Shown piece after piece: positions 20,209-28,848 of a DNA stretch of 64,000 bases. Positions within the stretch are counted from its first letter, which is position 1. Every line of letters starts with the position of its first letter. The notes beneath the pieces were generated by a model. The model ran no database searches, was not told where the DNA came from, and saw only the letters and a list, made by a program, of their open reading frames with translations. Origin of the DNA: Rothia aeria (lineage in GTDB: Bacteria; Actinomycetota; Actinomycetes; Actinomycetales; Micrococcaceae); NCBI GenBank assembly GCA_002355935.1, contig AP017895.1, positions 806,001 to 870,000 on the forward strand, in the 5' to 3' direction. The position numbers were made by a program, and so were the translations under genes.

Positions 20209-22692
20209 ATGACAACCCCACACAAACAAGAGACGACCGCGTTCATATCCTGGTTCCGGCGAGGTCATCCCTTCGGGGACGCTCAGGTAGTCAGCGTCGG
20301 CGGCAAGGGCGCCAACCTTATAACGATGCATCGCGCCGGTCTGAACGTGCCGCCAGGATTTTGCATGACAACCGACGCCTACAGGGCAGCCGTCGCACCG
20401 ATTGCTGAAGATATTATTCACGAGGCAGCCGGTACGAACTCTCACGCTGCACGAGAGCTGATCCTGAAGCAGGAAGTCCCGCGTGCCGTGCGAGATGCCG
20501 TCGTAGGGGCTTATCGGGCGCTGGGATCGCCGGTTGTGGCGGTACGTTCATCAGCGACAACGGAAGACCTGGACAGCGCGAGTTTCGCGGGGCAGCAGGA
20601 TACCTATCTCGGTGTGCAGGGAGAAGACTCTGTTGTCGATGCCCTAAGGCGATGCTGGGCATCCCTCTGGACGGATCGAGCGGTGGCATACCGCACAGAA
20701 GCCGGGTTCTCCCACGAATCGGCGGAACTTGCCGTGGTGGTGCAGGAAATGGTCGCTGCAGACGTGGCGGGCGTCTTATTTACGGCAGATCCTATCTCTG
20801 GCATGACAGACCGGATGCTCATCAGCGCCTCCTACGGTCTTGGCGAATCCGTCGTCGCCGCCCACGTCAACCCGGATACATTTACGCTGGACTCACAGGG
20901 GCACGCCGTCGAGACGATCATCGGGGATAAAGAAACGCGCATCGACCTCGACCACACCGGCGGGACTAAGAGAAGCCCGGTTCCACCGGATGATCGTACG
21001 GCTTCATGCCTGTCAGACTCCGATCTTCGACGACTTCACGCTCTCGGGCGGCAGGTATCCGCCTATTACAACGCACCCCAAGATATCGAGTGGGGTATAT
21101 GCGGCGATGAGCTCTACCTCTTGCAGACTCGACCGATTACATCTTTATCGAATCCGTCGAAAACCGACTCGGGACACGGACCTGCACAGTCAAAGATTCT
21201 ACAGATGATGCGTGATGACCTGATCGAGCATTATCCCGCTCCGTATCCCCTGGATATCATGCCCGTGCGCAAGGTACAGCAGGAAGTTCAGCAAGTTCTC
21301 GGTTCTCTCGGGGTGGATACACCACCCGTTGATCGTGTTATCCGCATCAGCGATGACGGGATTGCGAGCATACATGCAACGTGGCCACGTGTTTCGCCGC
21401 GCATCGTAACGCACTTGCCGCGCACGATTCGACAGGCTTTTTCGGCGGCGAATCCCGACTGGGATGCAGACTCGCTGGATTGGAAACATGAACTTGAAGC
21501 ATTCCAGGCGGATAATCGGGCACTTGAGAGTATCACCAACTGTGATCTGATTGCGCGGAGCCACCGGGCGGTTGACGCGGCAGCTGAGCTTACGCGCGCT
21601 CGCTTCTCGCGCTACCTCATACCGCTAATGTTCAAACGTGCTGAGGCGGATATGATGATGAAAATTGCGCGGCTCGGCCCGAGCGTCACCACCGAGGATT
21701 TATTCGCGAACCTCGATTTTGTGACGGCACATATCGACCGTGAGATTTCGCGTCTCTGCGAGCGCGCCCGCGAACTCGGTCTCGATGACGTCCTTGTGGA
21801 CACGGATAACGCGGTTGAATCTCTCTCGAAGCGTCCCAATGGGTCGACGTTTCTCGAAGAGGTTCAGCAGACGCTGTCGCGGATTGGGGCGCGCACACCG
21901 CGCATGTACCTGCCCTATTCAAGCAGGTCTTGGGGCGAGAACCCCGAGGCATTTTTCACGCTGATTGCCGCCGGTATTCGCGGCAGGCACACCATGGATG
22001 CGGAACGGGCCGATAAACGTCAGCTTGTGCGCAGCCGACTGCCACGGTTCCTGCATAAACGTTGGGATAAGACGGTCACCGCGCTGCGGGCTCTGCATGT
22101 CGCACGTGAAGGCTCTCTGTATCTCATCGAAGAATGGTTTGTTGAGGCTCGTAGGGTCATGGACGAGATCGCACATCGACTCGTTGAACGCGGCGTCTTG
22201 GCGAATCCCTCAGATGTAACCTATGCGCTGTTTGATGAGGTGGAATCTGCGCTGCTTGCAGAAGAACCATCCTCCGATCTTCAGCAGAGGATTTCGCGCC
22301 GAAAGCAGAAGCGCACAACCGCTGAGACTCTGTGGTGGGACCGGGGGAATCACCGGTCTGAGACGGACGGCATCAAAGGAGTTGGCGCGAGCCCAGGGGT
22401 GACGATGGGCACGGCACGGGTCATCCACGGGCCGGAAGAGTTCGGGCTGTTGGAACCGGGCGAAGTGCTCGTGTGCCGGTACACCGATCCCACCTGGACC
22501 CCGCTGTTCAATGTGGCTGCCGCCGTGGTGGCTGATACTGGAGGTCCGCTTTCTCACGCGGCTATCGTTGCGCGCGAGGTCGGGATTCCCGCTGTACTCG
22601 GCACTCAATCCGGTACGCAGGATATTGTGTCGGGTCAGACGATTCGGGTCGATGGGAACACAGGACTGGTTACACCGGTCGAAAGTGAGTGA
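20209..22692 (+). CDS. rifampicin phosphotransferase-like (PEP-synthase family) enzyme
   Basis: 827 residues. Domain order is an ATP-grasp domain (1-320: SVGGKGANLITMHRAGLNVP, AVRSSATTEDLDSASFAGQQ, GVLFTADP, LLQTRPITS), a helical middle (330-720), and a C-terminal phosphohistidine domain (VADTGGPLSHAAIVARE). There is no PEP-binding TIM barrel, so it cannot be a complete PEP synthase. The order and size are those of Rph, which phosphorylates rifamycins using ATP. Middle-domain specificity cannot be judged by eye, so another small-molecule substrate is possible. An MFS gene follows after 6 bp, forming a modify-and-export pair. No ribosome site is strong at the ATG. Confidence 0.75.
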   Translation: MTTPHKQETTAFISWFRRGHPFGDAQVVSVGGKGANLITMHRAGLNVPPGFCMTTDAYRAAVAPIAEDIIHEAAGTNSHAARELILKQEVPRAVRDAVVGAYRALGSPVVAVRSSATTEDLDSASFAGQQDTYLGVQGEDSVVDALRRCWASLWTDRAVAYRTEAGFSHESAELAVVVQEMVAADVAGVLFTADPISGMTDRMLISASYGLGESVVAAHVNPDTFTLDSQGHAVETIIGDKETRIDLDHTGGTKRSPVPPDDRTASCLSDSDLRRLHALGRQVSAYYNAPQDIEWGICGDELYLLQTRPITSLSNPSKTDSGHGPAQSKILQMMRDDLIEHYPAPYPLDIMPVRKVQQEVQQVLGSLGVDTPPVDRVIRISDDGIASIHATWPRVSPRIVTHLPRTIRQAFSAANPDWDADSLDWKHELEAFQADNRALESITNCDLIARSHRAVDAAAELTRARFSRYLIPLMFKRAEADMMMKIARLGPSVTTEDLFANLDFVTAHIDREISRLCERARELGLDDVLVDTDNAVESLSKRPNGSTFLEEVQQTLSRIGARTPRMYLPYSSRSWGENPEAFFTLIAAGIRGRHTMDAERADKRQLVRSRLPRFLHKRWDKTVTALRALHVAREGSLYLIEEWFVEARRVMDEIAHRLVERGVLANPSDVTYALFDEVESALLAEEPSSDLQQRISRRKQKRTTAETLWWDRGNHRSETDGIKGVGASPGVTMGTARVIHGPEEFGLLEPGEVLVCRYTDPTWTPLFNVAAAVVADTGGPLSHAAIVAREVGIPAVLGTQSGTQDIVSGQTIRVDGNTGLVTPVESE

Positions 22693-22698
22693 GGGCAG

Positions 22699-23895
22699 AT
22701 GAATCGTCGTCACTGGTGTCTGGCAGCCGTGCTCATTGGTTCTGCTTCGGCTACGCTGATGCAGAACTTTATCACGGTCAGTTTGCCGACGATTGCCTCC
22801 GAGCTCGCTGGTCACAGCACCGTGGGGTGGGTTGTGGGTGCCTACATGTTAGCGTCCACCGCTGTGCTTCTGAACAGTGGTCGCTGGGCCGACCGCCAAG
22901 GACCGCGAAAGGTTTATGTTGTGGGTACCCTGCTGTATGCGGCAGCTACAGTGTTGACTTCGCAGTCTCAGTCGATGGTGCAGCTCATTATGTTCAGGGT
23001 TATTCAGGGGCTTGGCGCTGGCATTATTGTGCCCGCGAGTATGGCGGCTGTGACCCGGTACTGGCGTGATAAACGTCTTGGTAGGATTATTGGTCTGCTG
23101 GGCTCAATGCAGGTTGTTGCGACACTGATCGGGGCACCTCTTGGGGGCTGGCTGACCTCAGTTCTCGGCTGGCGTGTGGCGTTCGCAAGCCCCGCTCTTC
23201 TATCTATCACGGCTCTTGCCCTCTCGTTGAGCCTCCCCGGAAGCCGGCTGCCGAGTGAACCCGCTGAAGCGCGAAGCCTCCTGTCTGTACTGGCTGAGCC
23301 GGTACTCGTGCGAGGACTGATCAGCACGGCGGGTTTGTCGAGCCTTGCCTTCGGTGCCGCCGTCTATCTGCCCATGTCAATGGCCCATACGCTGCAGATG
23401 GATGCCGCAACTTTAGGATGGCTGGTACTGCCTCTGGTGGCGGGAAGCGGAATCGGCTCCGCAATCGGCGGACTGCGCGCGCATCATGCACGCACAGAGG
23501 TAATCGGGTGGCTGACGGCGACTATCGGCGTCCTGACGTGCCTGGTGCCTCATATCTGGTCGCTGACTGTGGGAGGCGCACTCGTGGGAATTGGTGTCGG
23601 CATCGGTATGCCCGCGATCTTCGTGAGGCTCCAGGGTGCGATCGGCGGCGGAAATGAGGCCGTGACAAGCGGGTTTGTTCAATTCGCCAGGAACGCCGGT
23701 GGTGCTTTGGGGGTGCCCCTCTACGGAATCGGGTTGATGCTGCCCGTGGTTCTCTCCGTCTCTCTGCTGCTGACCTTCTCGTTCATGTCTGCCGCCGCGA
23801 TTGGCGGACTTATCCTGTGCTGGGCGGGAATCATTGGTGTTTCTGCATGCAACCCGGTACATGAACCGTTACGTAAAGACAGGGTAACAGAGTAA
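22699..23895 (+). CDS. MFS transporter
   Basis: 398 residues, largely hydrophobic, with about twelve predicted helices. Motif A between helices 2 and 3 is GRWADRQGPRKV and helix 4 holds FRVIQGLGAGIIVPAS, as in drug-proton antiporters. The ATG lies 6 bp after the stop of the Rph-like gene with GAGGG as ribosome site, so the pair is one transcript. Export of a compound related to the substrate of the upstream enzyme is an inference from position. Substrate unknown. Confidence 0.85.
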   Translation: MNRRHWCLAAVLIGSASATLMQNFITVSLPTIASELAGHSTVGWVVGAYMLASTAVLLNSGRWADRQGPRKVYVVGTLLYAAATVLTSQSQSMVQLIMFRVIQGLGAGIIVPASMAAVTRYWRDKRLGRIIGLLGSMQVVATLIGAPLGGWLTSVLGWRVAFASPALLSITALALSLSLPGSRLPSEPAEARSLLSVLAEPVLVRGLISTAGLSSLAFGAAVYLPMSMAHTLQMDAATLGWLVLPLVAGSGIGSAIGGLRAHHARTEVIGWLTATIGVLTCLVPHIWSLTVGGALVGIGVGIGMPAIFVRLQGAIGGGNEAVTSGFVQFARNAGGALGVPLYGIGLMLPVVLSVSLLLTFSFMSAAAIGGLILCWAGIIGVSACNPVHEPLRKDRVTE

Positions 23896-24185
23896 GGCGA
23901 TAAGAACCCTTTCTGGTGGTAAGGGCACTGTACCTTTATTTCTTTCGCAGCAGTACCTATAAACAGTAAAGAATACTAAAAGTATGATAAAAGAATTTAT
24001 GACTACTTAAACTCACAATACACTGCTTCATAAAAAGTCATAGAAGAGCTTCATATGTGAATAATACGTATGAAACACTGTGAAAAAACGTGTGGAAAGC
24101 CGGGGGCACGGCCCAAAATGAAAAGTTATCCACAATATCGCAGAGCCCCGCCCCGCGTACGCGCAAAACCCGGTGAAATAGTGCC
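23896..24185. other. AT-rich gap before the Tad cluster
   Basis: No gene seen. The first 180 bases are AT-rich and contain TATGATAA-like words; the last part becomes GC-rich. It lies where related genomes carry the TadZ/Ssd-like ATPase gene upstream of tadA, and no remnant of that gene is visible. Confidence 0.45.
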
Positions 24186-25855
24186 ATGAACACCGCGCAC
24201 CCCATGACAGCACCGAGTAACACCCCGGCACCGGCCCGGGCCGCTACCCACGCCGGTCACCCCGCGGCGGCCCCCACACCCCGCCCTCACAGCTTCGCCG
24301 CCCCTGCCGCACCAGGTGCGGTAGGTATCCACACAAGTAATGACCTATCGCCCCTCGCCCCGCTTCTGGTAAGCTCAGCCACCAGCGACCCCAGTACGGC
24401 CGCACCCGCTGGAACCATTACAGCCGCCCAGCCCACTACCCAAAACCCCGAAGAACCGGCGGCAGAATCCCGCAACATGCCCGCCATCATAGGCACCGCC
24501 GAAAACCCCACCGCCCGAGAGATAGCCCTACGGGCAATGCGTATCCTACTGGGCGAATCCTCAGAATACGGACGTGAAGCCTGCGAAAACGCGCTGCAGA
24601 CCGCCATTGACGAGCGGGAAGAAAGCATTAGCGCCACCGTGACGCTCGCACCGGAACGCCCCGCCTCTTCCGAGACAGCGCAGGAACCAGCGCCGTCAGC
24701 CCACCCCGAAAACCCGGACGATACCCCAGCAGCACCCTGCACGACACCGCCCTGCGCTACCTGCACCACGAGCTGCACGGCATGGGGGCACTCGAAAACC
24801 TGACTGGCATACCCCACCTGAGCGATATATACGTTAACGGCCCCGCCGACATTTGGGTGCAGGCCGCCGGGCAAACCCAGCCAACGGCACTCACCCTCGG
24901 AAACGAGGCGCGGGTGCGTTCCCTCGCCCAGCGGCTTATCCGCGCATCCGGCGGCAGGCTCGATGCGGCCCACCCCGCCGCCGATGTACAGGATACCCAC
25001 GGGCGGCGCATCCACGCCGTTATACCTCCGCTGGTGCCCCGCACCCATCTGTCGGTGCGTGTGGCGGCTTCTCGCAGGCAAACCCTTGAAGACCTAGAGA
25101 AAACGGGTATGTTCGACGCCGGCACAGCCGCAGAACTGCGGAGCATTATTGCCGAGAAGAAAAGCTTCATCATTAGCGGCGGCACCGGAACCGGAAAAAC
25201 CACCCTGCTCAACGCGATGCTTGCCCTCTGCCCGGCTAATGAGCGGCTTCTCACCCTCGAAGACACCCCCGAATTAGCACCCTCCCACCCGCACGTGGTG
25301 GCTATGATGACCCGTGCCGCAAACACTGAAGGAACCGGAGAAATCAACCTGGGGGAGCTGATTGTTCAGGCGCTGCGCATGGCCCCAGACCGTCTTATCG
25401 TGGGGGAGTGCCGCGGGGCAGAAATCACGCACCTGCTCACCGCCATGAACACCGGGCACACCGGTGCAGGTACCAGCCTGCACGCCAACTCGGCGCGTGC
25501 CGTACCCATGCGACTAGCCGCCCTTGGGGCGCTTGCCGGGCTGGACGCCCGCACTGTTGCTCTTCACGCGGCCACCGCATTCGACCGTATTATCCACTTG
25601 CAGAAAGACGGGCCCACCCGCCGGGTGGAGGGGATCTACGAGCTCGCGCTCGACCGTGAAGAGCTTACCGTCCGGCCTGTACCCTCCCACGCGGTACCAA
25701 AAATACAACTTTCAGAGTTTGAACTTCCGCAATACACCCCAGTCGGTATTCCTTCACCTGCCGGTGCAGACACTACCCCTCACCTGAAACTTGCCACCGC
25801 CGAAGACCTCGCTCCATCCGAGCCTGTTATGGAAAGGCGCCTCTATGTTGCCTAA
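24186..25855 (+). CDS. tadA: Tad pilus/secretion ATPase TadA (frameshifted near residue 180)
   Basis: About 556 residues after repair. The first 100 residues are Ala/Pro-rich and probably disordered. The ATPase core has SDIYVNGPADIWVQ, Walker A GGTGTGKTTLLN, Asp box LLTLEDTPELAP, Walker B LIVGECRGAEI and His box GTSLHANSARAV, the hallmarks of TadA/CpaF/VirB11 ATPases that power Flp pilus assembly or secretion at the inner membrane face. The frame breaks at the C-run 24724-24727; one added C gives STLHDTALRYLHHELHG leading into the core. It is the first gene of a six-gene Tad operon and overlaps tadB. Confidence 0.9.
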
Positions 25856-26513
25856 ACAGCCCACCCCAGAAGAACTTCGCCTCTGGCCTGATGCCCTGCG
25901 TGCCATTGCCGTTCAGCTTGATGCCGGGCTGAGCCAAGCCCAAGCTATCGCCGGTGCTCTCACCCGTATTGCCTCCGACCGCGCAGAGCACTCACCGGCC
26001 GCCCCCGCTCAGCTGTCCTGGTTTGCACGCCGCGGATACCGGCAGGCGACACAGGATATTGCCACTCTATTCACCGCCCTGGGGGCCAATGCCGAACTGG
26101 GGCTGCCTCTATCTCAAGCCTGTCAACAGTGGGTTCACACCCACACCGGCACCGCCCGCCAGCACAGTGTGCAGCGTGTTAACGAGCTGCTGGTATGTCT
26201 GCATTTGAGTGAGGCAACCGGGTCCGCACTGTCGGCCACCCTGCGCCGTGCCGCCGAGCACGCTGAAGAAAGCATTGATGCGTTGCTGGGGCGAGAAAGC
26301 GCGCTCGCCGCACCTCGGGCCACGGGCCGGATCCTCTCACTGCTGCCCTTTATTGGGTTGGGGCTGGGGGAGTTAATGGGCACTTCACCGGTGAGTGTGC
26401 TGACTGGTTCGATTGCCGGGGCGTGTGCCGGATTAGTGGGGGTTGGGCTTGCGCTTGCCGGAAGACGCTGGACGGCGGCCCTAGTGCACGCCGCAGAAAC
26501 TGAGACCTTCTAA
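25845..26513 (+). CDS. tadB: TadB-like inner-membrane platform protein
   Basis: 222 residues with the type II secretion F fold: an N-terminal LRAIAVQLDAGLSQAQAIAG helix, a central SEATGSALSATLRRAAEH, and two membrane helices near the C-terminus (ILSLLPFIGLGLGELMG and a Gly/Ala-rich segment). It is the membrane platform on which TadA acts. The ATG at 25845 lies within the last codons of tadA, so translation is coupled; an in-frame upstream start at 25791 would overlap by 65 bp. It is shorter than free-standing TadB because the N-terminal helix pair is reduced, as in other Actinobacteria. Confidence 0.82.
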   Translation: MLPKQPTPEELRLWPDALRAIAVQLDAGLSQAQAIAGALTRIASDRAEHSPAAPAQLSWFARRGYRQATQDIATLFTALGANAELGLPLSQACQQWVHTHTGTARQHSVQRVNELLVCLHLSEATGSALSATLRRAAEHAEESIDALLGRESALAAPRATGRILSLLPFIGLGLGELMGTSPVSVLTGSIAGACAGLVGVGLALAGRRWTAALVHAAETETF

Positions 26514-26554
26514 AACACCAAAGAACTGCCGGAAAACCGTGAAAGGAGTGAAAC

Positions 26555-27298
26555 ATGGATGATCTGCTGATAACCGCCAGCCTATTCGCCCTGTGTGCGG
26601 CCTGCGCCCTGTCGATTGCACGCCGTATTATCAACCGCAGAAATGTTCAACGTGAAACAAAAAAGAATAAGCATTCTTTATTTTCTGCTGGGGTTTCCCG
26701 CTCTCACACTACGGCGCATCTGGACTCGCAGAGTGTAAAAACCCGTCTGCCGTTACTCACTAAACGCACCGGGCAGACTGCCGCAAAAAGCGCAGGGCCC
26801 CGTATCGACACGGCTCTTGCTCTCGAAATACTCGCCGCTCAGCTCGACTCCGGGCTGGGACTACACCAGGCACTCACCGCCTTAGCCGATGCGCTGCCTG
26901 ACACCCCTCCGCAGACTCAGCGAAAACGTAAACAGCGTTCTGATAATGCCGCACCATCGCAGCCTCAGGGAACGCCCGGGCGGCTGCGCAGCATATGCGC
27001 TGCCCTCACCCTGGGGGCAGACTGGGATACCGCGTGGGCACCGCACACTACCGACCCGCTCCTGGGTGAATTGGGGCGCATCCTCGCACCGGGTTACGCC
27101 TCCGGGGCACCCAGCGCCACCCTGCTCAGGCACCAAGCCGATGCGCACCGCACCGGCAACCGCCGTGCCGCCGAACGCGCCGCAGGGAAACTCTCCGTAG
27201 CTCTCGTGCTGCCGCTGGGGCTGTGCTCGCTACCGGCATTTATCTGCCTGAGCATCATACCGATTTTGGTGTCGCTGCTGCCTACCTTGGCAGGGTAA
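26555..27298 (+). CDS. tadC: TadC-like inner-membrane platform protein
   Basis: 247 residues: an N-terminal membrane helix (ITASLFALCAACALSIA), a basic linker, the F-domain helix LALEILAAQLDSGLGLHQAL, and a C-terminal hydrophobic pair (VALVLPLGLCSLPAFICLSI, then IPILVSLLPTL). It pairs with TadB as the second type II secretion F protein of the system. A strong AAAGGAG precedes the ATG. The 41-bp gap from tadB is the only sizeable gap in this part of the operon. Confidence 0.8.
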   Translation: MDDLLITASLFALCAACALSIARRIINRRNVQRETKKNKHSLFSAGVSRSHTTAHLDSQSVKTRLPLLTKRTGQTAAKSAGPRIDTALALEILAAQLDSGLGLHQALTALADALPDTPPQTQRKRKQRSDNAAPSQPQGTPGRLRSICAALTLGADWDTAWAPHTTDPLLGELGRILAPGYASGAPSATLLRHQADAHRTGNRRAAERAAGKLSVALVLPLGLCSLPAFICLSIIPILVSLLPTLAG

Positions 27299-27337
27299 GA
27301 CACCGCAACCTAATAAAATCCATGAAAGGAAATAACC

Positions 27338-27697
27338 ATGACCGCCGTATACCCCTCCCTTACCGCACTGGCAAACCAGGAATTTTTGGCGACCCACGAC
27401 ACCGGGTGCACCACCGAAATGTGCACACCCCTGTGCCGCCAAGCCTCCCAGTTCGCCCAGCTGCCAACCGGGATGATCGACACCGACCGTATTACCGCCG
27501 CATACACCGCCACCGGGGCTAACACCGCCGCCCACGCCCCGGTGGGCGACCCTGAAGAAGGTGCCAGCACTGCAGAATACGGTATTGTGATGCTCGCCGC
27601 CGTCGGTTTCGCGGGGCTGCTGGTGGCCATCCTCAAATCAGATGAGGTACGTGAAATGCTGCTGGGGGTAATCCGTAATGCCCTCTCCATTGGGTAG
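27338..27697 (+). CDS. DUF4244-type Flp pilin-like protein
   Basis: 119 residues. The C-terminal half reads EEGASTAEYGIVMLAAVGFA, a Flp/class IVb pilin start (G-x-x-T-x-E-Y) followed by one membrane helix. The preceding 75 residues form a long leader rather than the short one of classical pilins. AAGGAAAT precedes the ATG. Its place between tadC and tadE matches Rv3656c, so it is probably the structural pilin. No prepilin peptidase gene is in this window, so the processing enzyme must be elsewhere. Confidence 0.8.
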   Translation: MTAVYPSLTALANQEFLATHDTGCTTEMCTPLCRQASQFAQLPTGMIDTDRITAAYTATGANTAAHAPVGDPEEGASTAEYGIVMLAAVGFAGLLVAILKSDEVREMLLGVIRNALSIG

Positions 27698-27826
27698 AAC
27701 TATGCGCCGCCGCCCGGGTGTTCCCCCTTTAGCTGGTGCACCCGGGGCGGTGTGTGATTTCCTGCTCTACCCGGTGGGAATTGCACGCCTTGGCAGCCGT
27801 AATACATCAGTAAAGAGTGAATAATC

Positions 27827-28285
27827 ATGCGTATATATTCGCCGTGGCGGGTGCGTGAACCCTCCTCAGCACCCGGCCCCTCAAAAATACGTTCCGCAGA
27901 CCCCTCTGACGCTGAGCACGGGGCAGTAACCGCCGAATTCGCGGTGGTGCTGCCGGGGGTAACCCTCGTACTGGCCCTCTGTTTAGGTGCCGTCGCAACA
28001 GGGGCGGCACAGGTTCGGCTAGAGGACGCTGCGCGGGCTGCCGCACGCGCCGCCGCCCGGGGAGATACCGAAGCCAGCATCCACACGGCCGTCTCCCAAA
28101 CGGACCGGGATGCCGCCGTGAGCATTGCCCGCGAAGGGAACACGGTGCGTGTGAGCGCCGAACGGAAAGCACCTGGGGTTATCGGCGCAACCACCGGCTG
28201 GACGCTCCGCGCGCAGGCAACCGCCAGCGTCGAAGGATCCGAGGGGCTGCAAGATACTGGGGAAGCCGCACACCATGAAGAATAA
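27827..28285 (+). CDS. tadE: TadE-like minor pilin
   Basis: 152 residues. HGAVTAEFAVVLPGVTLVLA is the TadE-type processing and membrane segment (G-x-x-x-x-E-F), near residue 32, followed by an extracellular domain with an Ala/Arg-rich helix. TadE proteins are pseudopilins of the Tad apparatus. The end overlaps the next gene by 11 bp. Confidence 0.8.
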   Translation: MRIYSPWRVREPSSAPGPSKIRSADPSDAEHGAVTAEFAVVLPGVTLVLALCLGAVATGAAQVRLEDAARAAARAAARGDTEASIHTAVSQTDRDAAVSIAREGNTVRVSAERKAPGVIGATTGWTLRAQATASVEGSEGLQDTGEAAHHEE

Positions 28286-28706
28286 ACATTCTGTACTACG
28301 TGCTAATGCTCCCACACCCCGCACCGCCTCGGCTGGGCGTGCCACAGAAGAAGGCAGCGGCACCGTGCTTGCCCTCACCATTATCGCCGGGGTGCTTATC
28401 CTCACGGTACTCACGCTCGGAGCGGCGGGCGCCTACGCCGCCCACCGGCGCGCCGCCACTGCGGCTGACCTGAGCGCTCTCGCCGCCGCCGACACGCTCA
28501 GGGGCCTAAGCGAAGGAGAACCGTGCGCGAATGCTGCGCGCATCGCCCAGGAAAACGGGGCGAACTTAGCCGCCTGCACCGAACCTTCCCGCCCCGACAC
28601 GATGGATGTGCGCGTCAGTGTTCCCATTACCGGCCCCTTCGCGTTCCTGGGCGACGCAAAAGGCCAGGCGCGAGCGGGGGCACCCGATGACACCGGTGAC
28701 GAGTAG
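28275..28706 (+). CDS. TadE-like protein of the helicase/secretion neighbourhood (Rv3654c-like)
   Basis: 143 residues: EEGSGTVLALTIIAGVLILT, a membrane segment near residues 26-50, then AAHRRAATAADLSALAAADTL, the conserved stretch of the TadE-like family that neighbours a DEAH helicase in Actinobacteria. Two cysteines, in EPCANAA and LAACTE, may pair outside the cell. It is the last gene of the Tad operon and overlaps tadE. It converges on the helicase gene. Confidence 0.78.
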   Translation: MKNKHSVLRANAPTPRTASAGRATEEGSGTVLALTIIAGVLILTVLTLGAAGAYAAHRRAATAADLSALAAADTLRGLSEGEPCANAARIAQENGANLAACTEPSRPDTMDVRVSVPITGPFAFLGDAKGQARAGAPDDTGDE

Positions 28707-28848
28707 CCATGTGCGGGCCATAACGGACCCTGCCGCAAAGTGTTCACGGCACCTCGGTGCTGTATCAATAATGGCGGCGCTAGGGTGAACCACCACCCCA
28801 AAACGGCACCTAGTAAAGGGCACGTCTGCCCTCACCGCGCCGGTGCCG

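Noticed and set aside
20209-22692. Annotation as phosphoenolpyruvate synthase
   Set aside because: The C-terminal PEP-binding TIM barrel is missing and the phosphohistidine domain is at the very end, so the gluconeogenic enzyme is excluded.
24287-25081. Minus-strand reading frame opposite tadA
   Set aside because: Shadow of a GC-rich gene. The plus strand has all TadA motifs, and the downstream tad genes are co-oriented.
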